Source: Micrococcus endophyticus
GTDB lineage: Bacteria; Actinomycetota; Actinomycetes; Actinomycetales; Micrococcaceae
Length of the DNA: 64,000 nucleotides
Direction: 5' to 3'
Assembly (NCBI RefSeq): GCF_014205115.1
Contig: NZ_JACHMW010000001.1
Location: 124,001 to 188,000 of the forward strand
In this document: positions 46,259 through 56,125 of the stretch, in pieces
How the letters are laid out: every line of letters begins with the position of its first letter
Position numbering within the stretch: the stretch's first letter is position 1
Made by a program: the position numbers and the translations under genes
Notes under the pieces: generated by a model
Database searches by the model: none
What the model was told of the DNA's origin: nothing
The model's input: the letters and a program-made list of their open reading frames with translations, nothing else

Positions 46259-47004
46259 CCGAGAACAACAACCAGAAGGACACCCAGGTGACCGAGAGCA
46301 CCGAGACCACCGTCTCCGAGACCGCGTCGGGCTCGGCCAGCCAGACCACCGAGCGTTCCGCCGGCGGCCGTGGCGGTCGCGACGGCGGCCGCGGTGGCCG
46401 TGAAGGCGATCGCCGTGGCGGTCGTCGCGACGACCGCAACCGTCGTGGCGCCCAGGACGACGAGAAGGACCAGTTCCTCGAGCGCGTCGTGGCCATCAAC
46501 CGCGTCTCCAAGGTCGTCAAGGGCGGCCGTCGCTTCTCCTTCACCGCCCTCGTGGTGGTGGGTGACGGCGACGGCACCGTCGGCGTGGGCTACGGCAAGG
46601 CGAAGGAGGTCCCCGCCGCGATCCAGAAGGCCGTGGAGGAGGCCAAGAAGTCCTTCTTCCGCGTCCCGCGCGTCGGCTCCACCATCCCGCACCTGGTGCA
46701 GGGTGAGGACGCCGCCGGCGTCGTGCTCCTCCGTCCGGCCTCGCCGGGCACCGGCGTGATCGCCGGCGGTCCCGTGCGCGCCGTGCTCGAGTGCGCCGGC
46801 ATCCACGACGTGCTGTCGAAGTCCATGGGCTCCGTGAACGCGATCAACATCGTGCGCGGCACCGTGGACGCCCTCAAGAAGCTCGAAGAGCCCCAGGCCG
46901 TCGCCGCCCGCCGCGGCAAGGCCCTGGACGAGATCGCCCCCCATGCGATGCTGCGCACCATGGAGAACGATCGCGCCCAGAAGAGCGCGAAGGCAGGTGC
47001 GTGA
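46255..47004 (+). CDS. rpsE: 30S ribosomal protein S5 with Gly/Arg-rich N-terminal extension
   Basis: The 249-residue protein is about 80 residues longer than E. coli S5. The first ~35 residues are Ser/Thr/Glu-rich. They are followed by a Gly/Arg block ([20 protein letters not shown]), then the normal S5 core with [19 protein letters not shown] and [20 protein letters not shown]5 borders the mRNA entry pore next to S3. It uses a GTG start in the rplR stop. Confidence 0.98.
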   Translation: MTENNNQKDTQVTESTETTVSETASGSASQTTERSAGGRGGRDGGRGGREGDRRGGRRDDRNRRGAQDDEKDQFLERVVAINRVSKVVKGGRRFSFTALVVVGDGDGTVGVGYGKAKEVPAAIQKAVEEAKKSFFRVPRVGSTIPHLVQGEDAAGVVLLRPASPGTGVIAGGPVRAVLECAGIHDVLSKSMGSVNAINIVRGTVDALKKLEEPQAVAARRGKALDEIAPHAMLRTMENDRAQKSAKAGA

Positions 47005-47007
47005 GCC

Positions 47008-47232
47008 GTGACTGAGCCCACCCGCAAGAACATCCAGCCCTCGGACGCCACCCTGGTCATCACCCAGACCCGCGGCGTCACGGGCACCAAGCAGAACCAT
47101 CGGGACACCCTGCGCTCGCTGGGCCTGAAGCGGATCGGCCACCAGGTCACCCGCAAGGCCGACGCGGTGACGGTCGGCATGGTCAACACCGTGCCGCACC
47201 TGGTGTCCGTGGAGGAGGTCAACAATGGCTGA
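47008..47232 (+). CDS. rpmD: 50S ribosomal protein L30
   Basis: The 74-residue protein has [21 protein letters not shown] and [13 protein letters not shown]. It uses a GTG start and overlaps rplO by eight bases. Confidence 0.95.
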   Translation: MTEPTRKNIQPSDATLVITQTRGVTGTKQNHRDTLRSLGLKRIGHQVTRKADAVTVGMVNTVPHLVSVEEVNNG

Positions 47233-47677
47233 CAACGACGCCATCAAGGTCCACGACCTGCGTCCGGCCCCCGGCGCCAAGACCGCGAAGACCCGTGTGG
47301 GTCGCGGTGAGGCCTCGAAGGGCAAGACCGCCGGCCGCGGCACCAAGGGCACCAAGGCCCGCTACCAGGTGCGCGCGGGCTTCGAGGGCGGCCAGCTGCC
47401 CCTGCAGATGCGTCTGCCGAAGCTCCGCGGGTTCAAGAACCCGTTCCGCACGGAGTACCAGGTCGTGAACCTGGACAAGCTCTCCGCGCACTTCCCCGAG
47501 GGCGGCGAGGTGACCGTGGACGCGCTCGTGTCCAAGGGCCTCGTCCGCCGCGGCCAGCCCGTGAAGGTGCTGGGCACGGGGGAGATCACCTCGGCCGTGC
47601 AGGTGAAGGTCGACGCCTTCTCCGCCTCCGCCGTGGAGAAGATCCAGGCCGCCGGCGGGTCCACCGAGACCCTCTGA
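47225..47677 (+). CDS. rplO: 50S ribosomal protein L15
   Basis: The 150-residue protein has [21 protein letters not shown] and [21 protein letters not shown]. It is the last gene before the secY promoter. Confidence 0.98.
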   Translation: MADNDAIKVHDLRPAPGAKTAKTRVGRGEASKGKTAGRGTKGTKARYQVRAGFEGGQLPLQMRLPKLRGFKNPFRTEYQVVNLDKLSAHFPEGGEVTVDALVSKGLVRRGQPVKVLGTGEITSAVQVKVDAFSASAVEKIQAAGGSTETL

Positions 47678-47694
47678 CGCGCCGCGTGTCATCC

Positions 47695-47738
47695 CGAGGG
47701 CCCCGGCCCGGAGCATCCGCTCTGGACCGGGGCCCTCG
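47695..47738 (+). terminator. Terminator between rplO and secY
   Basis: Arms CGAGGGCCCCGG and CCGGGGCCCTCG (12 bp perfect). Confidence 0.75.
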
Positions 47739-47749
47739 GCCTGTCCGTG

Positions 47750-47755
47750 TAGACT
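47750..47755 (+). promoter_or_regulatory. -10 box of secY-adk-map
   Basis: TAGACT, 97 bases before secY and just after the rplO terminator, indicates a separate transcript. It matches the -10 boxes of rplN and tuf. Confidence 0.55.
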
Positions 47756-47851
47756 CGCACAGCGCCCGCCCGGATGTGGCGGCCGTCTCGCGCGCCCCCT
47801 GCCCTGCACGGGGCCGGCGCACGCCATCTCAGGACCACCGCAGGAGGACTC

Positions 47852-49159
47852 GTGTTCAAGGCCATCGCCCGGATCGTCCGGACGCCTGACCTGTTGCGGA
47901 AGATCGCCTTCACGCTCGGGATCGTCGCCGTCTACCGGATGGGCGCGTTCGTTCCCTCCCCGGGCGTCGACTATCCCGCGGTGCAGCAGTGCCTGGCCGC
48001 CGGCAACGCCCAGGGCGGCCTGTACTCGTTCGTCAACATGTTCTCCGGCGGAGCGCTGCTGCAGGTCTCGATCTTCGCGCTCGGCATCATGCCGTACATC
48101 ACCGCCTCGATCATCGTGCAGCTGCTGCGCGTGGTGATCCCGCGCTTCGAGCAGCTGCACCAGGAGGGCCCGCAGGGCCAGTCCACGCTGACGCAGTACA
48201 CCCGCTACCTCACCCTGGCGCTGGCGCTGCTGCAGGCGACGACGATGGCCTCCCTCGCCCGCACGGGCGCCCTGCTCGGCTGCCAGTTGCCCCTGCTGCG
48301 CAACGACTCGATCCTCACCGTGCTGCTCGTCGTCGTCGTCCTCACGGCGGGCTGCATCATCGTGATGTGGCTCGGCGAGCGCGTCACGGAGAACGGCGTG
48401 GGCAATGGCATGTCCCTGCTGATCTTCGCCTCGATCGCCGCCGGCTTCCCCGCGGGCCTTGGCCAGGTCGTGCAGACCCAGGGCTGGCGCGTCTTCGCCA
48501 TCGTCATGCTGGTCGGCCTGCTGACCATGCTCGCCATCGTCTTCGTCGAGGAGTCCCAGCGCCGGATTCCGGTGCAGTACGCCAAGCGCCAGATCGGCTC
48601 GCGGACCGTCGGCGGCTCCAGCACGTTCATCCCGATCAAGGTGAACATGGCCAACGTCATCCCGGTCATCTTCGCGTCGTCCGTGCTGATGCTCCCGGGC
48701 ATCCTGATCCAGTTCAACACCCCGCAGGACGGCACCGCGCCGGCCCCGTGGATCGCCTGGCTCAGCCGGTACTTCGGCAACGGCGACCACCCGGTCTACA
48801 TGGCCGTGTACTTCCTGATGATCATCGGGTTCACCTACTTCTACGTGTCGATCACGTTCAACCCGCAGGAGATCTCGGACAACATGAAGCGCTATGGCGG
48901 CTTCATCCCCGGCGTGCGCGCCGGCCGGCCGACCGAGCGCTACCTGCAGTACGTCATCAGCCGCATCACGCTCGCGGGCGCCCTCTACCTCGGTATCGTG
49001 GCCATGATCCCGCTGATCGCCTTCGTGGTGATCGGCGCCAGCCAGAACTTCCCGTTCGGCGGCACGTCCATTCTCATCATGGTGGGCGTGGGCCTCCAGA
49101 CGGTGAAGCAGGTCAACGCCCAGATGGAGCAGCGCCACTACGAGGGCCTGCTGCGCTGA
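47852..49159 (+). CDS. secY: Preprotein translocase subunit SecY
   Basis: SecY forms the export channel with SecE. The 435-residue protein has ten predicted helices, with MGAFVPSPGVDY in the plug region, GEFVTENGVGNGMSLLIFA-like residues (GERVTENGVGNG) and the C-terminal QMEQRHYEGLLR. The GTG start has CAGGAGGA 4 bases upstream. adk follows after 51 bases. Confidence 0.97.
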   Translation: MFKAIARIVRTPDLLRKIAFTLGIVAVYRMGAFVPSPGVDYPAVQQCLAAGNAQGGLYSFVNMFSGGALLQVSIFALGIMPYITASIIVQLLRVVIPRFEQLHQEGPQGQSTLTQYTRYLTLALALLQATTMASLARTGALLGCQLPLLRNDSILTVLLVVVVLTAGCIIVMWLGERVTENGVGNGMSLLIFASIAAGFPAGLGQVVQTQGWRVFAIVMLVGLLTMLAIVFVEESQRRIPVQYAKRQIGSRTVGGSSTFIPIKVNMANVIPVIFASSVLMLPGILIQFNTPQDGTAPAPWIAWLSRYFGNGDHPVYMAVYFLMIIGFTYFYVSITFNPQEISDNMKRYGGFIPGVRAGRPTERYLQYVISRITLAGALYLGIVAMIPLIAFVVIGASQNFPFGGTSILIMVGVGLQTVKQVNAQMEQRHYEGLLR

Positions 49160-49210
49160 GACCCGCCCGCCACACGCAACGCCGTCCGCTCCGACAGTGA
49201 GGAACACACG

Positions 49211-49828
49211 ATGACCCGCATGCTGCTCATGGGCCCTCCCGGTTCCGGCAAGGGAACCCAGGCCACCCGGATCGCCGACAAGCTGGGGATCGTGGCGATC
49301 TCCACGGGCGACATCTTCCGCCACAACGTGAAGTCGATGACCCCGCTGGGCGTCGAGGCGAAGAAGTACATCGACAACGGCGACTTCGTCCCCGACGACG
49401 TCACCAACCGTATGGTCGCCGACCGCATCGCCCAGGCGGACGCCGAGCACGGCTTCCTCCTCGACGGCTACCCGCGCACCAAGGGCCAGGTCGAGGCCCT
49501 CGACGCGATGCTCACGGAGGCCGGGCTGGCGCTGTCCGCCGTCGTCGAGCTGGAGGTCCCGGACGCCGAGCTCGTGGAGCGACTGCTCAAGCGCGCCGAG
49601 ATCGAGGGCCGCGCGGACGACACCCAGGAGGTCATCGAGCACCGCCTGGACCTGTACCACCGCGAGACCGAGGCGGTCATCCAGGAGTACGTCGAGCGCG
49701 GCATCGTGGCCCGCGTGGACGGCACCGGCCAGATCGATGACGTGACCGAGCGCCTGCTCCAGTCCGTCTACTCGGTCCGCGCGGCCACCGGCTCCCTGCC
49801 GGTCATCGCCCCGGACACGGAGTCCTGA
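49211..49828 (+). CDS. adk: Adenylate kinase
   Basis: Adk interconverts ATP and AMP with ADP. The 205-residue protein has MGPPGSGKGTQA (P loop), STGDIFRHN, FLLDGYPRT and the short LID typical of actinobacteria without zinc cysteines. Its place between secY and map is conserved. Confidence 0.97.
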   Translation: MTRMLLMGPPGSGKGTQATRIADKLGIVAISTGDIFRHNVKSMTPLGVEAKKYIDNGDFVPDDVTNRMVADRIAQADAEHGFLLDGYPRTKGQVEALDAMLTEAGLALSAVVELEVPDAELVERLLKRAEIEGRADDTQEVIEHRLDLYHRETEAVIQEYVERGIVARVDGTGQIDDVTERLLQSVYSVRAATGSLPVIAPDTES

Positions 49829-49833
49829 CCTCC

Positions 49834-50676
49834 GTGGTCGGCCGCCGCTCGCTCGAGCTCAAGACCACCCCCCAGCTGCAGACGATGCGGCGTGCGGGGG
49901 TGGTCCTGTCCGAGGCGCTGGACGCCACGCTCGCCGCCGCCGCCCCCGGGGTCACCACCGCGGAGCTCGACGCCGTCTTCGCCGGCGTCCTGGCCGAGCA
50001 CGGGGCGACGTCCAACTTCCTGGGCTACTACGACTTCCCGGCGACCATCTGCGCCTCCGTGAACGAGGAGGTCGTGCACGGCATCCCCGGGGACCGCGTC
50101 CTGCGGGCCGGAGACGTCCTCAAGGTCGACGGCGGCGCGATCGTCGACGGCTGGCACGCCGACTCGGCGCGCACCCTGGTGCTGGGCTCCTCGGAGGCCG
50201 GCACCGCGGACGAGGGCGACGAGCGCCTCTCCGCGATCACGCGCGAGGCCCTCTGGGTCGGGATCGCCGCCTTCGCCACCGCCAAGCACGTCGGGGACAT
50301 CGGCGACGCGATCGACGACTTCGTCTCCGCGCAGCCGGGGGAGCCCCTCGGGATCCTCGAGGAGTACGTGGGCCACGGCATCGGCTCGTCGATGCACATG
50401 CCCCCGGACGTCTTCAACTACCGCACGGGCCACCGCGGGCCGAAGGTGCGTCCGGGCCTGGCCCTGGCCATCGAGCCCATGCTCGTCCGCGGCGGCATCG
50501 AGACCCGCGTCCTCGAGGACGACTGGACCGTGGTGACCGTCGACGGCGCCCGCGCGAGCCAGTGGGAGCACTCGGTCTGCCGCCACGCCGACGGCCTCTG
50601 GGTGCTCACCGCCCCGGACGGCGGGGCCTCGGAGCTGGAGCGCTTCGGCGTCGTCCCCGTCCCGCCGGGGGAGTAG
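49834..50676 (+). CDS. map: Methionine aminopeptidase
   Basis: The enzyme removes the N-terminal Met of new proteins. The 280-residue protein has all metal ligands: the Asp pair in DGGAIVDGWHADSART, His in GHGIGSSMHMPP, Glu in LAIEPM and Glu in QWEHSV. It starts at GTG 5 bases after adk. Confidence 0.96.
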   Translation: MVGRRSLELKTTPQLQTMRRAGVVLSEALDATLAAAAPGVTTAELDAVFAGVLAEHGATSNFLGYYDFPATICASVNEEVVHGIPGDRVLRAGDVLKVDGGAIVDGWHADSARTLVLGSSEAGTADEGDERLSAITREALWVGIAAFATAKHVGDIGDAIDDFVSAQPGEPLGILEEYVGHGIGSSMHMPPDVFNYRTGHRGPKVRPGLALAIEPMLVRGGIETRVLEDDWTVVTVDGARASQWEHSVCRHADGLWVLTAPDGGASELERFGVVPVPPGE

Positions 50677-50705
50677 TCCCGCGAGTCCGCGCCCGCCGTC
50701 CCGTG

Positions 50706-50734
50706 TGGAACCCGGGCGCGAAATGCGGTACCAT
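50706..50734 (+). promoter_or_regulatory. Promoter of infA and the alpha operon
   Basis: TGGAAC (50706-50711), a 17-base spacer and TACCAT (50729-50734). The leader to infA is about 105 bases. Confidence 0.5.
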
Positions 50735-50844
50735 CGAACGTTGATCGTGTGCGTGCACTGTCGTGCGGCCTCGATCAGACCCGTTCCCGTCCCGCCGGTG
50801 CGGCCCTTCGCGGCCGGCCTCGGGGCATGACGATTGTGGAGGAC

Positions 50845-51066
50845 ATGGCTAAGAAGGAAGGTGTCATCGAGGTCGAGGGCACGGTGTCGGAGGCATTGCC
50901 GAACGCGATGTTCCGAGTCCGTCTGCAGAACGAGCACGTCGTGCTCGCCACGATCTCCGGAAAGATGCGTCAGCACTACATCCGCATCCTCCCCGAGGAT
51001 CGCGTCGTGGTGGAGCTTAGCCCGTACGACCTCAACCGGGGTCGCATCGTGTACCGCTACAAGTAA
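50845..51066 (+). CDS. infA: Translation initiation factor IF-1
   Basis: The 73-residue OB-fold protein begins [20 protein letters not shown] and ends [11 protein letters not shown], the usual full length. The upstream extension of the frame is not used because GGAGGAC lies just before this ATG. It ends with TAA. Confidence 0.97.
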   Translation: MAKKEGVIEVEGTVSEALPNAMFRVRLQNEHVVLATISGKMRQHYIRILPEDRVVVELSPYDLNRGRIVYRYK

Positions 51067-51101
51067 GAACCCCCGTCCAAGCGAGCGCAGGAGGAAGAGC
51101 C

Positions 51102-51215
51102 GTGAAGGTTCAGCCGAGCGTGAAGCGGATTTGTGACAAGTGCCAGGTCGTGCGCCGTAAGGGCCGCGTGCTGGTGATCTGCTCGAACCCGCGCCACAAG
51201 CAGCGCCAGGGCTGA
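51102..51215 (+). CDS. rpmJ: 50S ribosomal protein L36
   Basis: This 37-residue protein reads [20 protein letters not shown] and onward to NPRHKQRQG. It keeps the zinc-ribbon residues (CDKC, one Cys and His), so it is the zinc-binding form. It uses a GTG with GGAGGAAG upstream. Confidence 0.96.
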   Translation: MKVQPSVKRICDKCQVVRRKGRVLVICSNPRHKQRQG

Positions 51216-51494
51216 TCGCGTCCCCGGGAGACCGGGGAGCGACGCCACCGCGTTGACCACACCACCCATCCGGCCCATCCGGGCCGAACAGCAGGGACAG
51301 CGGTCCACCCCGAGCAGGGGAGGGCCTCCACCTCCGGCCGCAGGGGCCGGAGACCGACGACGGCGGACTTCCGTCGCGGAGCACGCCGGAGCTTCCCCGG
51401 CGCCGCGACGCGGGGATCCGCGGGGCCGCAGGCCGCGTCGTGCGGGACGTCCCTGGTGCAGACCCCTGCTGCAGAAGAACAGGAGGACGGCCAC

Positions 51495-51863
51495 ATGGCT
51501 CGTCTTGCAGGCGTTGACATTCCGCGCGAGAAGCGCGTGATCATCGCACTCACGTACATCTACGGTGTGGGCAAGACCCGCGCTGAGGAGACCCTCGCCG
51601 CCACGGGCATCGACCCGAACATCCGCGTGAAGGACCTCTCCGACGAGCAGCTGGTGCAGCTGCGCGACCACATCGAGGGCAGCTACAAGGTCGAGGGCGA
51701 CCTCCGCCGCGAGGTGGCCGCCGACATCCGCCGCAAGGTGGAGATCGGCTCCTACGAGGGCCTGCGCCACCGTCGCGGCCTGCCGGTGCGCGGCCAGCGC
51801 ACCAAGACCAATGCCCGCACCCGCAAGGGCCCCAAGAAGACGGTCGCCGGCAAGAAGAAGTGA
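51495..51863 (+). CDS. rpsM: 30S ribosomal protein S13
   Basis: The 122-residue protein begins [20 protein letters not shown] and ends with the Arg/Lys-rich tail ([19 protein letters not shown]). The ribosome binding site is AGGAGG. The 279 bases between rpmJ and rpsM are GC-rich; I see no clear gene or terminator there. Confidence 0.97.
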   Translation: MARLAGVDIPREKRVIIALTYIYGVGKTRAEETLAATGIDPNIRVKDLSDEQLVQLRDHIEGSYKVEGDLRREVAADIRRKVEIGSYEGLRHRRGLPVRGQRTKTNARTRKGPKKTVAGKKK

Positions 51864-51946
51864 TCCTGCCCCGGCGGTGACCGCGTCCGGACCCGGACGC
51901 CCCGCCCGCAGCATCGGCACCAGCAGCTTTCCCGGAGGAGAAACAC

Positions 51947-52351
51947 ATGCCCCCCAAGACCCGCGCATCGGCCGCTCGCAAGCCGCGTCGCAAGGACAAG
52001 AAGAACATCACCGTGGGCCAGGCCCACATCAAGAGCACGTTCAACAACACCATCGTGTCCATCACGGACACCACGGGTGCCGTCATCTCCTGGGCCTCGT
52101 CCGGCGAGGTGGGCTTCAAGGGCTCGCGCAAGTCGACCCCGTACGCCGCGCAGATGGCCGCCGAGCAGGCCGCCAAGCGTGCGCAGGAGCACGGCATGAA
52201 GAAGGTGGACGTCTTCGTGAAGGGCCCGGGCTCGGGCCGCGAGACCGCCATCCGCTCCCTGCAGGCCGCCGGCCTCGAGGTGGGGTCCATCCAGGACGTC
52301 ACCCCCATGGCCCACAACGGCGCTCGCCCCGCGAAGCGCCGCCGCGTCTGA
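51947..52351 (+). CDS. rpsK: 30S ribosomal protein S11
   Basis: The 134-residue protein has [20 protein letters not shown] and [20 protein letters not shown]. The next gene is rpoA; rpsD (S4), which often lies between them, is not here. Confidence 0.97.
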   Translation: MPPKTRASAARKPRRKDKKNITVGQAHIKSTFNNTIVSITDTTGAVISWASSGEVGFKGSRKSTPYAAQMAAEQAAKRAQEHGMKKVDVFVKGPGSGRETAIRSLQAAGLEVGSIQDVTPMAHNGARPAKRRRV

Positions 52352-52363
52352 CCTGAGCGCTGT

Positions 52364-52398
52364 GTCCGCGTCCGCCCCCGCCGGGGGCGGACGCGGAC
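52364..52398 (+). terminator. Perfect palindrome between rpsK and rpoA
   Basis: GTCCGCGTCCGCCCCCG and CGGGGGCGGACGCGGAC are complementary over 17 bases with one base between. The hairpin must open a few inner pairs for its loop. It may terminate part of the transcripts ahead of rpoA. Confidence 0.6.
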
Positions 52399-52483
52399 AG
52401 GTCTGCGGACCTGCCCCCACCCCGTCCTCGTTTCCACCCACCGCGTGCGTCATATGGCGGACGCTCGCCGAAAGGAAATGTCC

Positions 52484-53482
52484 GTGCTTATTGCACAGCG
52501 CCCCACGCTGACCGAAGAAGTCGTCTCCGACCGTCGCTCCCGGTTCGTCATCGAGCCGCTGGAGCCCGGCTTCGGCTACACCCTCGGCAACTCCCTGCGC
52601 CGCACTCTGCTCTCGTCGATCCCCGGTGCTGCCGTGACCAGCATCCGCGTGGACGGCGTGCTGCACGAGTTCAGCACCGTCAACGGAGTCAAGGAGGATG
52701 TCACCGAGATCATCCTCAACATCAAGAAGCTCTCCGTCTCCTCGGAGAACGACGAGCCCGTGGTCGCCTACCTGCGCAAGCAGGGGGCCGGCGTCGTCAC
52801 CGCCGCGGACATCACCGCGCCGGCCGGCGTCGAGGTCCACAACCCGGACCTGCACATCGCGACGCTGAACGCGAAGGGCAAGTTCGACATGGAGCTCACC
52901 GTCGAGCGCGGTCGCGGCTACGTGACCGCCGCCCAGAACAAGTCCGCGGACGCGGAGATCGGCCGGATCCCGGTCGACTCCATCTACTCGCCGGTCCTCA
53001 AGGTGACCTTCAAGGTCGAGGCCACGCGTGTGGAGCAGCGCACCGACTTCGACCGCCTCATCCTGGACGTGGAGACCAAGGAGAACATGCTGCCGCGCGA
53101 CGCGGTGGCCTCCGCCGGCTCCACCCTCGTCGAGCTGTTCGGCCTGGCCCGTTCGCTCAACGTCGAGGCCGAGGGCATCGACCTGGGCGACGAGCCGGAG
53201 ACCGCCGAGGGCTCGGCCGACCTGGCCCAGCCGATCGAGGAGCTCGAGCTCACCGTGCGCTCGTACAACTGCCTCAAGCGCGAGGGCATCCACACCGTGG
53301 GCGAGCTCGTGGGCCGTTCTGAGGCCGACCTGATGGACATCCGCAACTTCGGCGCGAAGTCCATCGACGAGGTCAAGGAGAAGCTCTACGAGCTGGGCCT
53401 GTCCCTCAAGGACTCCCCGGCCGGCTACGACCCGCAGGAGCACGCGCGTCAGATGGACGACGACCCGTTCTCGGACTTCTGA
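52484..53482 (+). CDS. rpoA: DNA-directed RNA polymerase alpha subunit
   Basis: The 332-residue protein has [34 protein letters not shown] and the C-terminal domain with [17 protein letters not shown] and [20 protein letters not shown] 52484 gives the usual MLIAQRPTL start and has AAAGGA 7 bases upstream. The ATG 6 bases before is too close to that site. Confidence 0.97.
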   Translation: MLIAQRPTLTEEVVSDRRSRFVIEPLEPGFGYTLGNSLRRTLLSSIPGAAVTSIRVDGVLHEFSTVNGVKEDVTEIILNIKKLSVSSENDEPVVAYLRKQGAGVVTAADITAPAGVEVHNPDLHIATLNAKGKFDMELTVERGRGYVTAAQNKSADAEIGRIPVDSIYSPVLKVTFKVEATRVEQRTDFDRLILDVETKENMLPRDAVASAGSTLVELFGLARSLNVEAEGIDLGDEPETAEGSADLAQPIEELELTVRSYNCLKREGIHTVGELVGRSEADLMDIRNFGAKSIDEVKEKLYELGLSLKDSPAGYDPQEHARQMDDDPFSDF

Positions 53483-53557
53483 GCCGACCCCGCACCACCT
53501 GAAATCTTCGACCCGACGCCGCAGCCGGCTGAAGGGTCCCACCCGAGGAGAAACACC

Positions 53558-54301
53558 ATGCCTACCCCCACCAAGGGTCCGCGCCTGGGCGGCAGCCCGG
53601 CCCACGAGCGCATCATGCTGGCGAACATGTCCGCTCAGCTGTTCGAGCACAAGTCGATCACCACGACGCTCACCCGCGCCAAGCGCCTGCGCCCGTACGC
53701 CGAGCGCCTGATCACCTTCGCGAAGAAGGGCGACCTGCCCGCGCGTCGCAAGGTCCAGGGCCTCATCGCCGCGAAGAACCGCACGAACAAGTCGATCGTG
53801 CACGAGCTGTTCACCGTGATCGGCCCCGCCATGGCCGAGCGCAACGGCGGCTACACCCGCATCACCAAGATCGGCAACCGCCAGGGCGACAACGCGCCCA
53901 TGGCCGTGATCGAGCTGATCATGGAGCCGATCTCCGGCAAGCAGGCCGTGGTGCGCGAGGCCGAGCAGGCCGCCGCGTCCGCGCCGGCCGCCGAGACCGC
54001 GCCCGTGCAGGAGACCGCCCCGGTCGAGGCCGTGGACCCGGCCGCCGCCGAGGACGTCACCGTGGCCGAGTCCCAGGAGGCCGCCGCCGAGATCGACGGC
54101 GCCGTGGCCACCACCGAGGACGGCTCCGCCCCCGAGGGCGCGTCCATCAAGGGCAACGCCAGCTCGAAGAAGTACCACGTGCCCGGCTCCCGCTGGTACG
54201 ACCAGACCACCGCCGAGGTCTGGTTCTCCACCGTCGAGGAGGCCAAGGCCGCGGGCTTCGAGCCCGCCGGCGGCGAGGCCGCCCAGAAGATGGCCGACTG
54301 A
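53558..54301 (+). CDS. rplQ: 50S ribosomal protein L17 with extra C-terminal domain
   Basis: The first ~125 residues are L17 ([32 protein letters not shown]). The 247-residue product is about twice the E. coli length. An acidic Ala/Glu/Val linker (about 133-197) leads to a compact C-terminal module with [20 protein letters not shown] and [11 protein letters not shown]. The module resembles the small Ada-type or nuclease-tail motif often seen as KYHxPxCxY. Similar tails occur in other actinobacterial L17 proteins as I recall; its role is unknown. Confidence 0.95.
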   Translation: MPTPTKGPRLGGSPAHERIMLANMSAQLFEHKSITTTLTRAKRLRPYAERLITFAKKGDLPARRKVQGLIAAKNRTNKSIVHELFTVIGPAMAERNGGYTRITKIGNRQGDNAPMAVIELIMEPISGKQAVVREAEQAAASAPAAETAPVQETAPVEAVDPAAAEDVTVAESQEAAAEIDGAVATTEDGSAPEGASIKGNASSKKYHVPGSRWYDQTTAEVWFSTVEEAKAAGFEPAGGEAAQKMAD

Positions 54302-54466
54302 ATCCTGTCGACCACGGCGCGCCGTCCCTCGTGACGGCGCCGCGGCGAGGGCCGTCCACCACCGGTGGGCGGCCCTCCGCCGTCTCCGGCCCCCGCGGGC
54401 CCGCCCCCGCCTCCCGCGTGCCAGCCCCGCCCTGCCGCCCCCGACCAGCCGACCCCGAGGAGCACG

Positions 54467-55363
54467 ATGACCGAGCAGCCCGCCCCGTCCGCCCCCGCCC
54501 CCTCCGCGGCGGGCGAGGAGCCCGTGCGCGTCCGCCTCGACCTGGCCTACGACGGCGGCGCCTTCCGCGGCTGGGCCCGTCAGCCCGGCCTGGACTCGGT
54601 CCAGGGCGCCCTGGAGGACGGGCTCGAGCGGATCCTGCGCCGCCCGGTGCGCACCGTCGTGGCGGGCCGCACCGACGCCGGCGTCCACGCGCGCGGGCAG
54701 GTGGTCCACCTCGACCTCGCCGAGGGGGAGTGGGCCGGCCTGACCCGCGGCCGGCCGGACCTCGAGCCGGGAGCCTCCCTGACGCGGCGCCTGGGCGGGG
54801 TGCTCTCGGGCTGGGACGGCGCCGTCGTCGTGCACGGCGCCCGCCGCGCCCCTGCCGGCTTCGACGCGCGGTTCAGCGCGCTGTGGCGCGAGTACGAGTA
54901 CCGGATCGACGACGCGCCCGACCGCCGGGACCCGCGCACGCGGGCTTTCACCCACTGGCACGGGGCCGCCCTGGACGAGCGGCTCATGGCCCTGGAGGCG
55001 GACGCGGTGCTGGGGCTGCACGACTTCCTCTCCTTCTGCCGGCCCCGCGAGGGGGCCACCACCATCCGCGAGGTCCAGGACCTGCGGGTGGCCCGGGACG
55101 AGGACGGCTCGGTCCGCGTGCGGATCCGCGCCGACGCGTTCTGCCACAACATGGTCCGGGCCGTCGTGGGCGCGCTGCTCCAGGTGGGGGAGGGCTCCCG
55201 CGAGCCGGGCTGGCTCGGCCTGCGGGTGGCGACGCCGGCGCGCGACTCCCAGGTCCGCCTCGCCCCGCCACGGGGCTTGACGCTGCTCGCCGTCGGCTAC
55301 CCCGAGGACGGAGAGGGGTTGCGACGCCGGGCCGAGGGGACGCGCGCCCGGCGGACGCTCTGA
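54467..55363 (+). CDS. truA: tRNA pseudouridine(38-40) synthase
   Basis: TruA converts uridines 38-40 of the tRNA anticodon stem to pseudouridine. The 298-residue protein has LDLAYDGGAFRGWARQPG, the catalytic Asp in VVAGRTDAGVHARGQVVH, and DAFCHNMVRAVVGALL. The ATG has GAGGAG 4 bases upstream. It follows rplQ after 165 bases. Confidence 0.95.
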   Translation: MTEQPAPSAPAPSAAGEEPVRVRLDLAYDGGAFRGWARQPGLDSVQGALEDGLERILRRPVRTVVAGRTDAGVHARGQVVHLDLAEGEWAGLTRGRPDLEPGASLTRRLGGVLSGWDGAVVVHGARRAPAGFDARFSALWREYEYRIDDAPDRRDPRTRAFTHWHGAALDERLMALEADAVLGLHDFLSFCRPREGATTIREVQDLRVARDEDGSVRVRIRADAFCHNMVRAVVGALLQVGEGSREPGWLGLRVATPARDSQVRLAPPRGLTLLAVGYPEDGEGLRRRAEGTRARRTL

Positions 55364-55390
55364 GGCCGGACCGGCCCGATGCCGCGACTT

Positions 55391-55419
55391 TTGGCGACGG
55401 GGCCCAGCTTCGGTAGGAT
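55391..55419 (+). promoter_or_regulatory. Promoter of rplM-rpsI
   Basis: TTGGCG (55391-55396), 17 bases, TAGGAT (55414-55419). The leader to rplM is about 215 bases. Confidence 0.65.
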
Positions 55420-55640
55420 GGGGGGACGTTGCGCATGCCCGCACCCGGATGCGTCGTGCCGCGAGTGGCTCAGTTGCATGGCCGTCAGCTCGCGCCGCAC
55501 CCCCGGGGCATCGGGCCCGGACGCCTTCCAGCCCTCACCTGGGGGACCGGCGCGCACGGAGAACTGACAGCGCTCGCGCACCGGAATCACGACCCGGCGG
55601 GCAGGCGCTGTGACAAACACCGACCCTGAAGGCAGACAAC

Positions 55641-56084
55641 GTGCGTACGTACTCTCCCAAGCCTGGTGACGCCGACCGCCAGTGGCACATCATCGATGCC
55701 ACCGACGTCGTCCTCGGCCGCCTGGCCTCCCACACCGCCACCCTCCTGCGTGGCAAGCACAAGCCGACGTTCGCCCCCCACATGGACATGGGCGACTACG
55801 TCATCATCGTGAACGCCGAGAAGGTGGCCCTCACCGGCGCCAAGCTCGAGAAGAAGCGCGCCTACCGCCACTCCGGCTACCCGGGCGGCCTGAAGTCGCA
55901 GTCCTACGCCGAGCTGCTCGAGACCAACCCGGTGCGCGCCGTGGAGAAGGCCGTCAAGGGCATGCTCCCGAAGAACTCGCTGGCCGCCCAGCAGCTGACC
56001 AAGCTGAAGGTGTACCGCGGTGCCGAGCACCCGCACGCCGCCCAGCAGCCCCAGACCTTCGAGATCGGCCAGGTCGCCCAGTGA
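55641..56084 (+). CDS. rplM: 50S ribosomal protein L13
   Basis: The 147-residue protein begins [19 protein letters not shown] and has [21 protein letters not shown]. It uses GTG. rpsI follows after 41 bases. Confidence 0.97.
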   Translation: MRTYSPKPGDADRQWHIIDATDVVLGRLASHTATLLRGKHKPTFAPHMDMGDYVIIVNAEKVALTGAKLEKKRAYRHSGYPGGLKSQSYAELLETNPVRAVEKAVKGMLPKNSLAAQQLTKLKVYRGAEHPHAAQQPQTFEIGQVAQ

Positions 56085-56125
56085 CCCTGGCGGTCGACTG
56101 ACGCGAACCTTCCCTGAGGAGAACC

